Source: G025836975 sp040391135 (GTDB lineage: Bacteria; Pseudomonadota; Gammaproteobacteria; Burkholderiales; Burkholderiaceae_B). Taken from it: a stretch of 64,000 nucleotides of DNA. The stretch lies in contig JBEBYL010000011.1 of assembly GCA_040391135.1 (NCBI GenBank), forward strand, positions 26,703 to 90,702, in the 5' to 3' direction. Position numbers and translations under genes: made by a program. Shown one piece after another: positions 16,264-24,931 of this stretch. The notes below the pieces were generated by a model. That model was not told where the DNA came from. It saw nothing but the letters and a program-made list of their open reading frames with translations, and did no database searches. The stretch's first letter is position 1. Each line of letters opens with the position of its first letter.

Positions 16264-17139
16264 TTAGATGAATCTGTTTTCAAGCACTCCCAGCCCGTCT
16301 ATTTCTATGCGCACCACATCGTTGGGTTTCAGGTATTGCGGCGGAGTCAGGCCCATTCCGACGCCGGCGGGTGTGCCGGTGGCGATGATGTCGCCCGGCA
16401 ACAAGGTGATGCCGCGCGAGCAGGTTTCGATAAGAGCGGGTATGTCGAAAATGAAGTCACGCGTATGGCCATCCTGGCGCGGCTCGCCATTGACCCAGCA
16501 GCGCACCCGGGTGCTGGTGCCGTCCAGCTCGTCGGCGGTCACCACCCAGGGGCCCATGGGGCAAAACGTGTCGAAAGACTTGCCAAGATCCCACTGCTGA
16601 TGGCGCATCTGGACATCCCGTGCCGTGACATCGTTGACGATGGTGTAGCCGAACACATGCTTCAGCGCATCGTCGCGGCTTATGTTCTTGCCGCCCGTGC
16701 CGATCACGACCGCCAGTTCGGCCTCGTAGTCGATCTGGCTGGACACGGCGCCGGGCAGCACGACATTGTCATTGGGCCCGACCACCGATTCGGGGAGCTT
16801 GGTGAAGACGATGGGCCATGCCGCCGGGTCGGCGTTGTTGGCCTTGAACACCGAACCGGACAGCTCTTTGGCATGCGCATGATAATTGCGCCCGACACAG
16901 AAAATATTGCGCCGGGGCATGGGGATGGGGGCTATCAGCGTGACGGAGTCCATGGGCAGGCTGGGGCCGGACAGCCTGGAAAGGTCTGCGCCCTTGCCTG
17001 CCAGGTCGACCAGGGCAAGCACCCCTTTTTGCGCCTGTTCGATTGGGATGTCCAGCCGGGTGATGCCTGACCCGTCGGCCGATACCGAGCCCACGAAGCG
17101 CTCTGTGCTTTCCCCTTGTGTAAATGTTGCGAATCGCAT
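16264..17139 (-). CDS. fumarylacetoacetate hydrolase (FAH) family protein
   Basis: A 291-residue enzyme with the FAH fold signature: IFCVGRNYHAHAKEL, the metal-binding YEAELAVVIGTGGKNI block, FGYTIVNDVTARDVQMR, KSFDTFCPMGPWVVT and a C-terminal LLPGDIIATGTPAGVGM. Members cleave or hydrate 2,4-diketo or 2-oxo acids with a divalent metal, for example acylpyruvases and 2-hydroxyhepta-2,4-dienedioate isomerase/decarboxylases. The precise substrate cannot be fixed. The ATG at 17139 follows AGGAAG; a 5' extension to 17187 is less likely. Paired with a Bug receptor, it may degrade the acid that receptor imports. Confidence 0.85.
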   Translation of the reverse strand: MRFATFTQGESTERFVGSVSADGSGITRLDIPIEQAQKGVLALVDLAGKGADLSRLSGPSLPMDSVTLIAPIPMPRRNIFCVGRNYHAHAKELSGSVFKANNADPAAWPIVFTKLPESVVGPNDNVVLPGAVSSQIDYEAELAVVIGTGGKNISRDDALKHVFGYTIVNDVTARDVQMRHQQWDLGKSFDTFCPMGPWVVTADELDGTSTRVRCWVNGEPRQDGHTRDFIFDIPALIETCSRGITLLPGDIIATGTPAGVGMGLTPPQYLKPNDVVRIEIDGLGVLENRFI

Positions 17140-17154
17140 TTTGCTTCCTGTATT

Positions 17155-17164
17155 ACCAATTGGT
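17155..17164. promoter_or_regulatory. candidate GntR operator copy 1 (ACCAATTGGT)
   Basis: A perfect 10-base palindrome 16 bp upstream of the FAH gene start. An identical copy lies 104 bp away on the GntR side. Palindromic TTGGT/ACCAA half-sites are typical of FadR-type GntR operators. Confidence 0.5.
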
Positions 17165-17258
17165 TCTTGTTTGGATTTCCAAGCCATACGGACTTGATGA
17201 AATGCATTCTAGAACCGAAATTGGACCCGCACAATAGGAAAAATGCATATCGTTATTG

Positions 17259-17268
17259 ACCAATTGGT
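17259..17268. promoter_or_regulatory. candidate GntR operator copy 2 (ACCAATTGGT)
   Basis: Second exact copy of the palindrome, 50 bp upstream of the chosen GntR start. The 104-bp spacing is close to ten helical turns, which would place both sites on the same DNA face. Confidence 0.5.
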
Positions 17269-17317
17269 ACCGTTTAAATATCATAACGGACTATGGACAA
17301 GGAATTGGAATTGCGTC

Positions 17318-18022
17318 ATGGATGATCTGCTTTTGAGGCTAGGCACTCGTGCTGCGGGTGCCAAGGCGCTTGCCCGCTACGTGCTGGAAGAAATGGCGGC
17401 GGGCCGCCTGCGCGAGGGGGTCAAGCTGCCGCCGGAACGCGAACTCAGCCAGCGATTCAATACCTCGCGCGGCGCGGTGCGCCGCGTACTGGGGGAACTG
17501 CGCCAGCAAGGCCTGATCACGCAAGCGGTGGGCAGCGGCACTTTTGCATCCGCCGCCGCGCACGGTCTTCAGGCCCCCGGCGGATCTCATGGGCCGGCGC
17601 TGGACACCAGTCCCGCCGAACTCATGGAGGCGCGCCTGCTTATCGAACCGCTGATGCCCGCCCTGATTGCCTTGAATGCAAGCGCCGCGGACTTCGCCCT
17701 CATGCAGGAATGCCTGGAAAAATCTGAAGCGGCTCAAACCATAGAAGAATTCGAGCACTGGGACGAGGCGCTGCACAGATCCTTTGCCCAGGCCACGCAT
17801 AACTCTTTCTTCCTGCACATCCTGGACCTGACGAACCGCGTGCGGGAACAGGGCGAGTGGGGCCGGCTCAAGCGCAACTCATTGACCGCCGAACGCCGGC
17901 GCCAATACGAGATGCAGCACCGGGGCATCGTGGAGGCGCTCAAGGACCGCGATGCGGCACAGGCCCGCGCATTACTGCTGGAACACCTGGAGCAGATCCA
18001 GCGCAATCTCTTCCAGGCCTGA
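17318..18022 (+). CDS. GntR-family (FadR/FCD) transcriptional regulator
   Basis: A 234-residue regulator. The N-terminal winged helix (ALARYVLEEMAAGRLREGVKLPPERELSQRFNTSRGAVRRVLGELRQQGLITQ) is followed by an all-helical FCD ligand domain (MEARLLIEPLMPALIALNA, HWDEALHRSFAQATHNSFFLHIL, MQHRGIVEALKDRDAAQARALLLEHLEQI) with metal-ligand-type Asp/His residues. The start at 17318 was chosen because the family begins shortly before the helix-turn-helix; an upstream frame to 17243 would cross the second palindrome. It is divergent from the FAH/Bug pair, whose expression it probably represses until an organic acid binds. Confidence 0.88.
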   Translation: MDDLLLRLGTRAAGAKALARYVLEEMAAGRLREGVKLPPERELSQRFNTSRGAVRRVLGELRQQGLITQAVGSGTFASAAAHGLQAPGGSHGPALDTSPAELMEARLLIEPLMPALIALNASAADFALMQECLEKSEAAQTIEEFEHWDEALHRSFAQATHNSFFLHILDLTNRVREQGEWGRLKRNSLTAERRRQYEMQHRGIVEALKDRDAAQARALLLEHLEQIQRNLFQA

Positions 18023-18099
18023 TCCCCGCCGCCCTGCTGGTTTCAAGCTGGGCCATTTACGGCGGGCCAGCGCCGCCGTCCCCCATGTTGCCGGCCGGA

Positions 18100-18447
18100 T
18101 CAGCCCTGCCCATGGCCTTTTGCATGATTGATGGTGTCCAGCGCCAGCGTTGAATGGGCGTAGGCGCCGCCGGCCCGCATTTCCGCCGCGACCCAGATGG
18201 CCTCCATGATCTCCTGTTCACTGGCGCCCTGCTTGACGGCAAGCTCGGTATGGCCCTTGATGCAATAGGGACACTGGGTGACGTGAGCCACAGCCACGGC
18301 AATAAGCTGCTTGGTCTTCTTGGGCAAGGCGCCTTCGGCGAATACAGCGGAGCTGAAGGCCTTGAACGCCGCTTGTATGTCGGGCGCCAGATCGGCCCTT
18401 TGCTTGGCAAGTTCTTTGGACATGACGGGGTACATCGACTGATCCAT
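18100..18447 (-). CDS. carboxymuconolactone decarboxylase/AhpD-like family protein
   Basis: A 115-residue protein with the AhpD-type redox motif CPYCIKGH (Cys59, Cys62, His66) and a helical core (KTKQLIAVAVAHVTQ ... EQEIMEAIWVAAEMRAGGAYAHS). Members with CxxC...H act as peroxidase-like thiol proteins; those lacking it are decarboxylases. The redox role is therefore favoured. AGGAG lies 7 bases before the ATG. It is convergent with the GntR gene and divergent from the flavin reductase gene at 18648, with 200 bp between. Confidence 0.85.
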   Translation of the reverse strand: MDQSMYPVMSKELAKQRADLAPDIQAAFKAFSSAVFAEGALPKKTKQLIAVAVAHVTQCPYCIKGHTELAVKQGASEQEIMEAIWVAAEMRAGGAYAHSTLALDTINHAKGHGQG

Positions 18448-18647
18448 GCTGTTTCTCCTGAAGTGAAAACAATGCCGCGCGAACCTTTTGCCACATCATA
18501 GTCCTTCAGCATCCGGATCAATGCAAAACCCCTGCCGCCGACTCCCCGGACGCTTTTGGATGCCCGAAAAAGGTTGTGAACGGAGCCGGCTTGAATCACA
18601 CTATCCGGGCATCGCTTCCACTTCGTATATCCATACAGGAGATTGCC

Positions 18648-19196
18648 ATGAGTCAATACCAGATCGCCGTAGTCGTAGGCAGCCTTAGAAAAGATTCCTT
18701 CAACCGCAAGCTGGCCCAGGCGCTGACCCGCCTTGGACCGCCCGAATTTTCCTTCAAGCCCCTGGAGATCGGCGACCTGCCCCTGTACAACCAGGATGAC
18801 GACGGGAATCAGGCCGATTCCGTCAAGCGCCTGAAAGCCGAGATCACTGCGTCGCAGGGACTGCTGTTCGTCACGCCGGAATACAATCGCTCCATCCCGG
18901 GCGTACTAAAAAATGCCATCGATAACGCGTCACGCCCCTATGGCCAGAGCGCCTGGGCCGGCAAGCCCGCCGGCGTAATCGGCGTCTCGATCGGCGCCAT
19001 CGGCTCGGCGCTGGCGCAGCAGCACCTGCGCAATATCCTGGCCTATCTCGATGCCCCGACCATGGGCCAGCCCGAGGCGTTCATTCAGGCGAACGACAAG
19101 CTGTTCGATGAGGCCGGCAACATAGGCCCGGCCAGCAAGGATTTCCTGCAAGGCTGGATGGACCGCTATGTGGCGTGGGTGAAAAAGCACGCCTGA
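18648..19196 (+). CDS. NADPH-dependent FMN reductase-like flavoprotein
   Basis: A 182-residue flavodoxin-like protein of the YieF/ChrR group: the phosphate-binding N-terminus VVVGSLRKDSFNRKLAQAL, the LLFVTPEYNRSIPGVLKNAIDN block and the GKPAGVIGVSIGAIGSALAQQHLR segment. Relatives reduce quinones, chromate or flavin with NAD(P)H in the cytoplasm. The ATG at 18648 follows CAGGAGA; the longer frame from 18576 is an upstream extension. A chromate transporter gene lies 0.9 kb downstream, so a role in chromate or quinone stress is possible but unproven. Confidence 0.85.
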   Translation: MSQYQIAVVVGSLRKDSFNRKLAQALTRLGPPEFSFKPLEIGDLPLYNQDDDGNQADSVKRLKAEITASQGLLFVTPEYNRSIPGVLKNAIDNASRPYGQSAWAGKPAGVIGVSIGAIGSALAQQHLRNILAYLDAPTMGQPEAFIQANDKLFDEAGNIGPASKDFLQGWMDRYVAWVKKHA

Positions 19197-19237
19197 CGCG
19201 CGCGAGGCGAATGGGGCGGTTGCGGCGATGCAAGCCG

Positions 19238-19290
19238 CCCGCCCATTACCGATCGGCTTGGTTTCTTCGGGATCGGCAATGGTGGGCGGG
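19238..19290. terminator. hairpin between convergent genes
   Basis: CCCGCCCATTACCGATC (19238-19254) pairs imperfectly with 19271-19290 across a 16-base loop, between the convergent flavin reductase and acylphosphatase genes. There is no strong T-run, so this is a tentative bidirectional terminator. Confidence 0.3.
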
Positions 19291-19587
19291 CTAGATTTGC
19301 TCGAAGCGCTCGAAGTATCGCTCGGTGAGCTCTTCGCGATGATTGACTTCGGCGACGCGAGCACCGGGCGGCCCCACATGCAGCCATGACAGCATGCGAT
19401 CGACCTGGTCATGCGGGCCTTGCAGCAACGCCTCCACCGAGCCATCTTCCAGATTTCGCACCCATCCCCTGACTCCCAGCAGGTGGGCCTGGCGGACCGT
19501 CGCGGCCCGAAAGCCCACGCCTTGCACCCGCCCTGTAATGGTCACGCCGATGGTTTCAGCGTGGCTGTCCTTGTAAAGCTTTTTCAT
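19291..19587 (-). CDS. acyP: acylphosphatase
   Basis: A 98-residue acylphosphatase with the phosphate-binding loop GRVQGVGFR (catalytic Arg27) and the catalytic Asn45 in GWVRNLEDGSVE. It hydrolyses acyl phosphates such as acetyl or carbamoyl phosphate in the cytoplasm. The ATG at 19587 gives the family length; the open frame to 19683 overlaps the cytochrome gene and lacks homologous residues. It follows the cytochrome c gene on the minus strand. Confidence 0.9.
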   Translation of the reverse strand: MKKLYKDSHAETIGVTITGRVQGVGFRAATVRQAHLLGVRGWVRNLEDGSVEALLQGPHDQVDRMLSWLHVGPPGARVAEVNHREELTERYFERFEQI

Positions 19588-19655
19588 GATTTCCAGCGCA
19601 CTGTGCGGAACCGTTGCCCAAGCCCCGCCTTGCTGCTTTGTTGAAAGAAAATGAA

Positions 19656-19991
19656 TTACTGCGGAGCCCCTTCCAGGACCCACTCGACGACCATCTTGAT
19701 GTCGGCGTCCGAAATGTTGGGATTAGGTGGCATGGGTATCGGGCCCCACACGCCGCTGCTGCCTTCCCTGATATGCTTGGCCAGCAATGCGGCTGCGTCG
19801 GCATCGCCTTTGTGCTTGGCGGCCACATCTTGATAGGCCGGTCCCACCAGCTTCTTGTCGACGGCATGGCAGGCCAGGCAAGCGTTTTTGCTAAGAATTT
19901 CGTGAACTTTTGCAGGGTCGGAAGCGGCCTGCGCCAAGCCGCTACAGGCCGTCAATGCAACAAGCGCCGTCAATTTTCCAAGATTTTTCAT
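19656..19991 (-). CDS. class I cytochrome c (c-551/c-552 type)
   Basis: A 111-residue exported cytochrome with a signal peptide (cleavage near AQA-ASD), the heme motif CLACH (Cys38, Cys41, His42) and a distal Met87 in GPIPMPPN. The WGPIPMPPNPNISDADIKMVVEWVL tail is typical of small c-551/c-552 electron carriers. It probably shuttles electrons in the periplasm to a terminal oxidase or denitrification enzyme. Upstream gene of acyP on the minus strand. Confidence 0.9.
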   Translation of the reverse strand: MKNLGKLTALVALTACSGLAQAASDPAKVHEILSKNACLACHAVDKKLVGPAYQDVAAKHKGDADAAALLAKHIREGSSGVWGPIPMPPNPNISDADIKMVVEWVLEGAPQ

Positions 19992-20067
19992 CGCTACCCA
20001 CCTCCAGATAAGCCAATCACGGCAACTCTGATTATTATGTCACGATCTATCCGACGCGTCCTTACAC

Positions 20068-21297
20068 ATGCCCGCTAACTCCGACCCCGCAACAGCACGC
20101 CGATCCGCCCGAGACGCCTGGGAGGTCTTTCTGGTTTTCCTGCGATTGGGGCTTACGTCGTTTGGAGGGCCCGTCGCGCATCTGGGCTATTTCCGGGACG
20201 AGTTCGTTACGCGCCGCCAATGGCTGGACGACCGCAATTACGCCGATCTGGTGGCTTTGTGCCAATTCCTGCCCGGCCCGGCCAGCAGCCAGACCGGCAT
20301 GGCCATAGGGCTGGCCCGGGCGGGCTATGCCGGCGCCTTCGCGGCATGGCTGGGCTTTACCCTGCCTTCCGCGGCGGCCATGATCCTGTTCGCGCTGGGC
20401 ATGGCAAGTTGGGGAGACTTTGTTTCACCCGGCTTTCTGCATGGCTTGAAGATCGCCGCTGTGGCCGTGGTGGCGCAAGCGGTGTGGGGCATGGGCAGCA
20501 GGCTGTGTACCGACAGCTTGCGGATAGGACTGGCCATTGGCGCGGCCTGCCTGACCTTGCTGTGGCCGGGTTCCGCCGGGCAGATGGCAGCCATGGCGGT
20601 GGCGGCATCGTTGGGAATGCTGTGGTTCAAGCCGACGGACATACAGGCGCCAAGCGCGGGACACCTGAGTCTGCCCATCGGCCGAACCGCCGGACTGGCA
20701 TGGCTGCTGCTGTTCGCGGCCCTATTGATAGGCCTGCCCATCGCCGCGCAAGCCACCGGCAATACCCTGCTGGCCATATTCGACGCGTTCTACCGCGCGG
20801 GGTCGCTGGTGTTCGGCGGCGGCCATGTACTGCTGCCCCTGTTGCAGGCCGAGGTCGTGCCCAAGGGCTGGGTATCCGATGCCACTTTTCTTGCCGGCTA
20901 TGGCGCTGTCCAGGCCGTGCCGGGCCCCCTTTTCACGTTTGCCGGATTCCTGGGCGCCTCCATCGATACCGGCATCAACAGAGTGATAAGCGGAATATGG
21001 AGCTTGGCCGCCATTTTCATTCCTTCCTTCCTGCTGGTATGCGGCGCCCTGCCGTTCTGGAATCAATTCCGGCAGAATCGCCGCATGCGCGCGGCGATGG
21101 ACGGGGTCAATGCCGGCGTCGTGGGATTGCTTCTTGCGGCCCTGTACCAGCCAGTATGGACCAGCGCCATCATGGCGCCGGCTGATTTCGGCCTGGGGCT
21201 GCTGGCTTTCGGCGCCCTGATGTATTTCCGGGTTCCGCCCTGGCTGGTGGTCGCGGCCAGCGGCCTGGCCGGCTGGCTGCTGGCCGCTCTGCTGTAA
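20068..21297 (+). CDS. chrA: chromate transporter, ChrA family
   Basis: A 409-residue membrane protein with two homologous CHR domains. The first begins FLRLGLTSFGGPVAHLGYFRDEFV and contains LCQFLPGPASSQTGMAIG; the second begins FYRAGSLVFGGGHVLLPLLQAEVV and contains GAVQAVPGPLFTFAGFLG. The paired FGGP/FGGG and PGP motifs are diagnostic of long-chain ChrA, a chromate (or sulfate-like anion) efflux protein of the inner membrane. No chrB lies next to it. No obvious ribosome site precedes the ATG. Confidence 0.9.
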   Translation: MPANSDPATARRSARDAWEVFLVFLRLGLTSFGGPVAHLGYFRDEFVTRRQWLDDRNYADLVALCQFLPGPASSQTGMAIGLARAGYAGAFAAWLGFTLPSAAAMILFALGMASWGDFVSPGFLHGLKIAAVAVVAQAVWGMGSRLCTDSLRIGLAIGAACLTLLWPGSAGQMAAMAVAASLGMLWFKPTDIQAPSAGHLSLPIGRTAGLAWLLLFAALLIGLPIAAQATGNTLLAIFDAFYRAGSLVFGGGHVLLPLLQAEVVPKGWVSDATFLAGYGAVQAVPGPLFTFAGFLGASIDTGINRVISGIWSLAAIFIPSFLLVCGALPFWNQFRQNRRMRAAMDGVNAGVVGLLLAALYQPVWTSAIMAPADFGLGLLAFGALMYFRVPPWLVVAASGLAGWLLAALL

Positions 21298-21301
21298 GCC
21301 G

Positions 21302-23098
21302 TCAGGCGTGCGCCCGTTCCTGCGCCGGGGCCTGCACCCGATGCAGGTTCAGGGCCGTGTTGATGATGCCCACGTGGCTGAACGCCTGCGGAAAATTTCC
21401 CAGCATGCGGCGCTCATGAGGATCGTATTGCTCGGCCAGCAATCCCACATCGTTGCACAGGCTTGCCAGGCGTTCGAATAGCGCATGGGCGTCATCGTCC
21501 CGTCCCTGCAATACATAGACGTCGGCCAGCCAGAATGAGCAGACCAGGAAGGTCCCTTCGCCCGGCGGCAGGCCGTCAACGCCGTATTCGGTCTCGTAGC
21601 GCAGCAGCAGTCCATCGCGCATCAGGCGCTTCTCGATGGCGTCGACGGTGCCCAGCACGCGGGGATCGTCCGGCGGCAAAAACCCGGTCAGCGCAATATG
21701 AAGCAGGCTGGCATCCAGGCATTTCGAGCCGTAGTATTGAACGAAGCTGCCCAGCTCCGGGTCATAGGCCTTGCGGCAGACTTCTTCCCGTATTTCGTCG
21801 GCCACGCGGCGGCAGTTTCTGGAGAAATCCCCCCCGTTTTCCAAGGTTCCGGCGACCGTGGCTATCCGATCGAATGCCACCCATGCCATCACCTTGGAAT
21901 GCGTGAAATGCTGCTGCTCGCCCCTGATTTCCCAGATACCCTCGTCAGGCTCGCGCCAGGCCTTTTCCAGGAAAGGCACGATGACTTCGGCGATGGCCTC
22001 GATGCGCCGGTGGCGCGGCAAGCCGCCCTTGATGGCCTGTGCCATGGCGTCGGCCACTTCGCCGTAGACGTCCAGCTGCGTCTGGGTGGCGGCCGCATTG
22101 CCTATGCGCACCGGCTGGGAGTCTTCGTAGCCGCTAAGCCAGGGCAATTCGTATTCGGTCAGGCGGCGTTCCCCGCCCAAGCCGTACATGATCTGCATTT
22201 GATTGGGGTTGCCGGCCACCGAACGGGTCAGCCAATCGCGCCATGCGTGGGCTTCGTCGAAGTAGCCCAGGCTCATGAAGGCCAGCAAGGTCATGGTGGC
22301 GTCGCGCAGCCAGCAATAACGATAGTCCCAGTTGCGCTTGCCGCCCAGCTTTTCAGGCAGCGAGGTCGTGGGCGCCGCCACGATGCCGCCCGTCGGAAGG
22401 TAGGTAAGCGCTTTCAGAGTGATCAGTGAACGCTTGACCAGATCCGTCCAGGGACCGACGTCGGGGCAGCGGCTGGAAAATTCATGCCAGAAGTATTCTG
22501 TTTTCGCCAGGGATGCTTCGGCATCGAAGCCTTCGGCAACCGGCTCGTGCGAGTGCTGGTGAGAAAGCGTGAATACCTTGCGTTCGCCTTCGGCCACGCT
22601 GAATCGAGCGGTGGAATGCTGAGCGCGCGCCTTGATGGGCGTCGGCGTGCGCAGAACCAGCATTTCGGGTCCGGCCACGGCGGTCAGGGTCAGCGGATCG
22701 TGCCGTTCGACCCATGGTATGGTCCGCCCGTAGTCGAAGCGGATGACCAGGTCCATGTCGAAGGACACTCGTCCTTGTACGCCGACGACGATGCGGGTGA
22801 TGCTGGAGTGGGTGAAGGTCGAAGGCATGAAGTCGATGAGGGTCGCGATGCCCTCATCGGTCTGGAATGTGGTTTCCAGGATCAGCGTCCCGTCGTGATA
22901 ACCGCGCTTGACGCTGCGCAAGGCCCCACTGGGTGCGATCTTCCATCGGCCGTTTTCGGGGGTTCCCAGCAAAGCGGCAAAGCATGCCGGCGCATCGAAG
23001 CGCGGAAAGCAGAGCCAGTCGATGGAACCTTCTTTGGATACCAGCGCCGCCGCGCGGCAATTGCCGAGTAAAGCGTAGTCTTCGATTTGGGCTGCCAT
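21302..23098 (-). CDS. glycoside hydrolase family 15 protein (glucoamylase/trehalase-like)
   Basis: A 598-residue cytoplasmic protein with the family N-terminal beta domain (IEDYALLGNCRAAALVSKEGSIDWLCFPRFDAPACF) and an (alpha/alpha)6 domain with the hallmark KRNWDYRYCWLRDATMTLLAFMSLGYFDEA. Later it has DYQ/YDPE-type repeats and EGTFLVCSFWLADVYVLQGR near the catalytic glutamate region. Relatives hydrolyse alpha-glucans or trehalose. The ATG at 23098 follows GGAGG closely; a GTG at 23125 would add nine residues. It neighbours zwf, gnd and a PQQ sugar dehydrogenase, consistent with a role in storage-glucan or trehalose turnover. Confidence 0.88.
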   Translation of the reverse strand: MAAQIEDYALLGNCRAAALVSKEGSIDWLCFPRFDAPACFAALLGTPENGRWKIAPSGALRSVKRGYHDGTLILETTFQTDEGIATLIDFMPSTFTHSSITRIVVGVQGRVSFDMDLVIRFDYGRTIPWVERHDPLTLTAVAGPEMLVLRTPTPIKARAQHSTARFSVAEGERKVFTLSHQHSHEPVAEGFDAEASLAKTEYFWHEFSSRCPDVGPWTDLVKRSLITLKALTYLPTGGIVAAPTTSLPEKLGGKRNWDYRYCWLRDATMTLLAFMSLGYFDEAHAWRDWLTRSVAGNPNQMQIMYGLGGERRLTEYELPWLSGYEDSQPVRIGNAAATQTQLDVYGEVADAMAQAIKGGLPRHRRIEAIAEVIVPFLEKAWREPDEGIWEIRGEQQHFTHSKVMAWVAFDRIATVAGTLENGGDFSRNCRRVADEIREEVCRKAYDPELGSFVQYYGSKCLDASLLHIALTGFLPPDDPRVLGTVDAIEKRLMRDGLLLRYETEYGVDGLPPGEGTFLVCSFWLADVYVLQGRDDDAHALFERLASLCNDVGLLAEQYDPHERRMLGNFPQAFSHVGIINTALNLHRVQAPAQERAHA

Positions 23099-23177
23099 AG
23101 TCCTCCGTACCAAATAGGCCTCCACCTTGCGGTAGAGCTTGCTTAGTTACTGATGAAGTCATGTGCCTGCACTGTTC

Positions 23178-23191
23178 TTGATTTAAATCAT
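23178..23191 (+). promoter_or_regulatory. FNR/Anr-type box upstream of uspA
   Basis: TTGATTTAAATCAT matches nine of ten defined positions of TTGAT-N4-ATCAA. A -10-like TACTAT at 23213-23218 predicts a start near 23225, which puts the box at about -41, the class II activator position. Inferred anaerobic activation of the downstream universal stress gene. Confidence 0.55.
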
Positions 23192-23310
23192 GACGCGTTT
23201 CTGCCTGGCTTTTACTATAGACAATATAAGGCAGCCGCAGGTGTTGTGCCACCTGTGCGCCAAGTGTTATATAAATTCAACCCCCACAACAACTTCCTAA
23301 AGAGGCTCTC

Positions 23311-23736
23311 ATGAAAACCATACTCGTTCCTGTAGACGGTTCCGATTCGGCGGTTCGTGCGGTCAAGGCGGCCATCAAGGAGGCCGGCGAATCGAAGCAG
23401 GCAAGCATCCATTTGATCACTGTTCATCCGCCCATTGTGTCGGGCAATGTCAAGCGTTTCTTTTCCGCCGATGCCATCAACGATTACTATCAGGACGAAG
23501 GCCGCAATGCGCTGATGTCGGCCAAAGCGGTGCTGGACGAGGCGGGCGTGGCCTACCAGGAAAAGATAGAAGTCGGCCCTGTCGCGCAGACCATTGCCGA
23601 TTATGCCAAGAAGAACCAATGCAGCCACATAATAATGGGCACGCGAGGCCTGGGCGCGGTTAGCGGCCTTGTGCTGGGTTCGATCACCATCAAAGTACTC
23701 AGCCTGGTCGATATTCCGGTTACCTTGATCAAGTAA
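23311..23736 (+). CDS. universal stress protein, UspA family
   Basis: A 141-residue single Usp domain: MKTILVPVDGSDSAVRAVKAAIKEA at the start, then the ATP-binding G-2x-G-9x-G(S/T) signature near the end in IIMGTRGLGAVSGLVLGSITIKVL. It therefore belongs to the nucleotide-binding class. AAAGAGG lies before the ATG. The FNR-like site upstream suggests induction at low oxygen. It ends 2 bp from the convergent PQQ dehydrogenase gene. Confidence 0.92.
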   Translation: MKTILVPVDGSDSAVRAVKAAIKEAGESKQASIHLITVHPPIVSGNVKRFFSADAINDYYQDEGRNALMSAKAVLDEAGVAYQEKIEVGPVAQTIADYAKKNQCSHIIMGTRGLGAVSGLVLGSITIKVLSLVDIPVTLIK

Positions 23737-23738
23737 AT

Positions 23739-24914
23739 CTATTTGTTCAAGCCTATTTTCAAAAGCTTGCCATTCGATGCATCTGTCAGCGCATACAGGA
23801 ATCCATCGGGGCCGACGCGCACATCGCGTATGCGCTCACCCCGGGATTCCAGCAATCGCTCTTCATGTACGATCTTGTCGCCATCGAGCTGCAAGCGTAT
23901 AAGGGCTTGCTCCTTCAGCGCTCCGATAAATACCGAATGCCGCCAGGCCGGAAAACGGTCGGCATCATAGAAAGCCATGCCCGATATGGCCGGAGAGGCC
24001 TTCCAGTAATAAACCGGCGGCTCCATGCCGGGAGCCGAGCTTCCTTTGGCTTCAGGTATGGCGAAACCCGAATAATTGATTCCATGGGTGACGATGGGCC
24101 AGCCATAGTTGCGTCCGGCCTGCGGGATGTTGATTTCGTCTCCGCCGCGCGGGCCATGCTCATGCGTCCATAGCCGGCCGGACCAGGGATTCAGCGCGGC
24201 CCCTTGCTGATTACGATGGCCGTAGGACCAGATTTCGGGACGCGCATGGTCTTTGCCGATAAACGGGTTGTCATCCGGCACGCTTCCATCAGGATGAATG
24301 CGAACGATTTTTCCTTGCAGCTTGTCCAGATCCTGAGCGGTCGGCCGCTGGTTGTTTTCACCCAGCGCAATGAATAAATGCCCTTGCTTGTCGAAGACCA
24401 GGCGGGAGCCAAAATGCTCGCCGGTGGACAGTTTGGGGACCTGCCTGAATATCACCGTGAAACCGGTCAACTCCCTTGCGTCGGGGGAAAGCACGCCATA
24501 GCCCACCGCCGTACCGGCGCGGCGATCTTCGCCCTTTTCCGCATACGACAGATAAACGCGGCGGCTTTGGGGAAAATCGGGGGCCAGTGCGATATCGAGC
24601 AAGCCGCCCTGGGAACGGCTGTAGACGGCGGGAACGCCCTTGATAGGGGTGGACAGACCGGATTCGCGCCGCCACAGGCGCAGCGCACCCGGCCTCTCGG
24701 CAATCAACATGCCCTCGGTGTCCGGCAGGAAAACCAGAGACCAGGGATGGTCCAGTCCGGCCAGCAATTCATCCACGACTACGGCGCCCTTCTGGCCGCC
24801 ATGCTCCCGCGCAGCGGCCTGTGCCGCCGCGGGCGGGACGGAGGCGATGAAGAGACAGGCGGCAAAGCCGATTCGGCATGCGGTGCGATACGGTCGTCGG
24901 CTCAGTGGATTCAT
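23739..24914 (-). CDS. PQQ-dependent aldose sugar dehydrogenase (soluble GDH/YliI type)
   Basis: A 391-residue exported protein: signal peptide ending PPAAA-QA, then a six-bladed beta-propeller with GLDHPWSLVFLPD, the substrate/PQQ-side segment LLDIALAPDFPQSR, the calcium and PQQ region HEHGPRGGDEINIP and NYGWPIVTHG. It oxidises aldoses in the periplasm with pyrroloquinoline quinone. The ATG at 24914 is chosen because the frame to 24965 overlaps zwf without adding a signal peptide. Third gene of the gnd-zwf-dehydrogenase run on the minus strand, 17 bp after zwf. Confidence 0.88.
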   Translation of the reverse strand: MNPLSRRPYRTACRIGFAACLFIASVPPAAAQAAAREHGGQKGAVVVDELLAGLDHPWSLVFLPDTEGMLIAERPGALRLWRRESGLSTPIKGVPAVYSRSQGGLLDIALAPDFPQSRRVYLSYAEKGEDRRAGTAVGYGVLSPDARELTGFTVIFRQVPKLSTGEHFGSRLVFDKQGHLFIALGENNQRPTAQDLDKLQGKIVRIHPDGSVPDDNPFIGKDHARPEIWSYGHRNQQGAALNPWSGRLWTHEHGPRGGDEINIPQAGRNYGWPIVTHGINYSGFAIPEAKGSSAPGMEPPVYYWKASPAISGMAFYDADRFPAWRHSVFIGALKEQALIRLQLDGDKIVHEERLLESRGERIRDVRVGPDGFLYALTDASNGKLLKIGLNK

Positions 24915-24931
24915 TTCTAGGCTCGCGGCTG

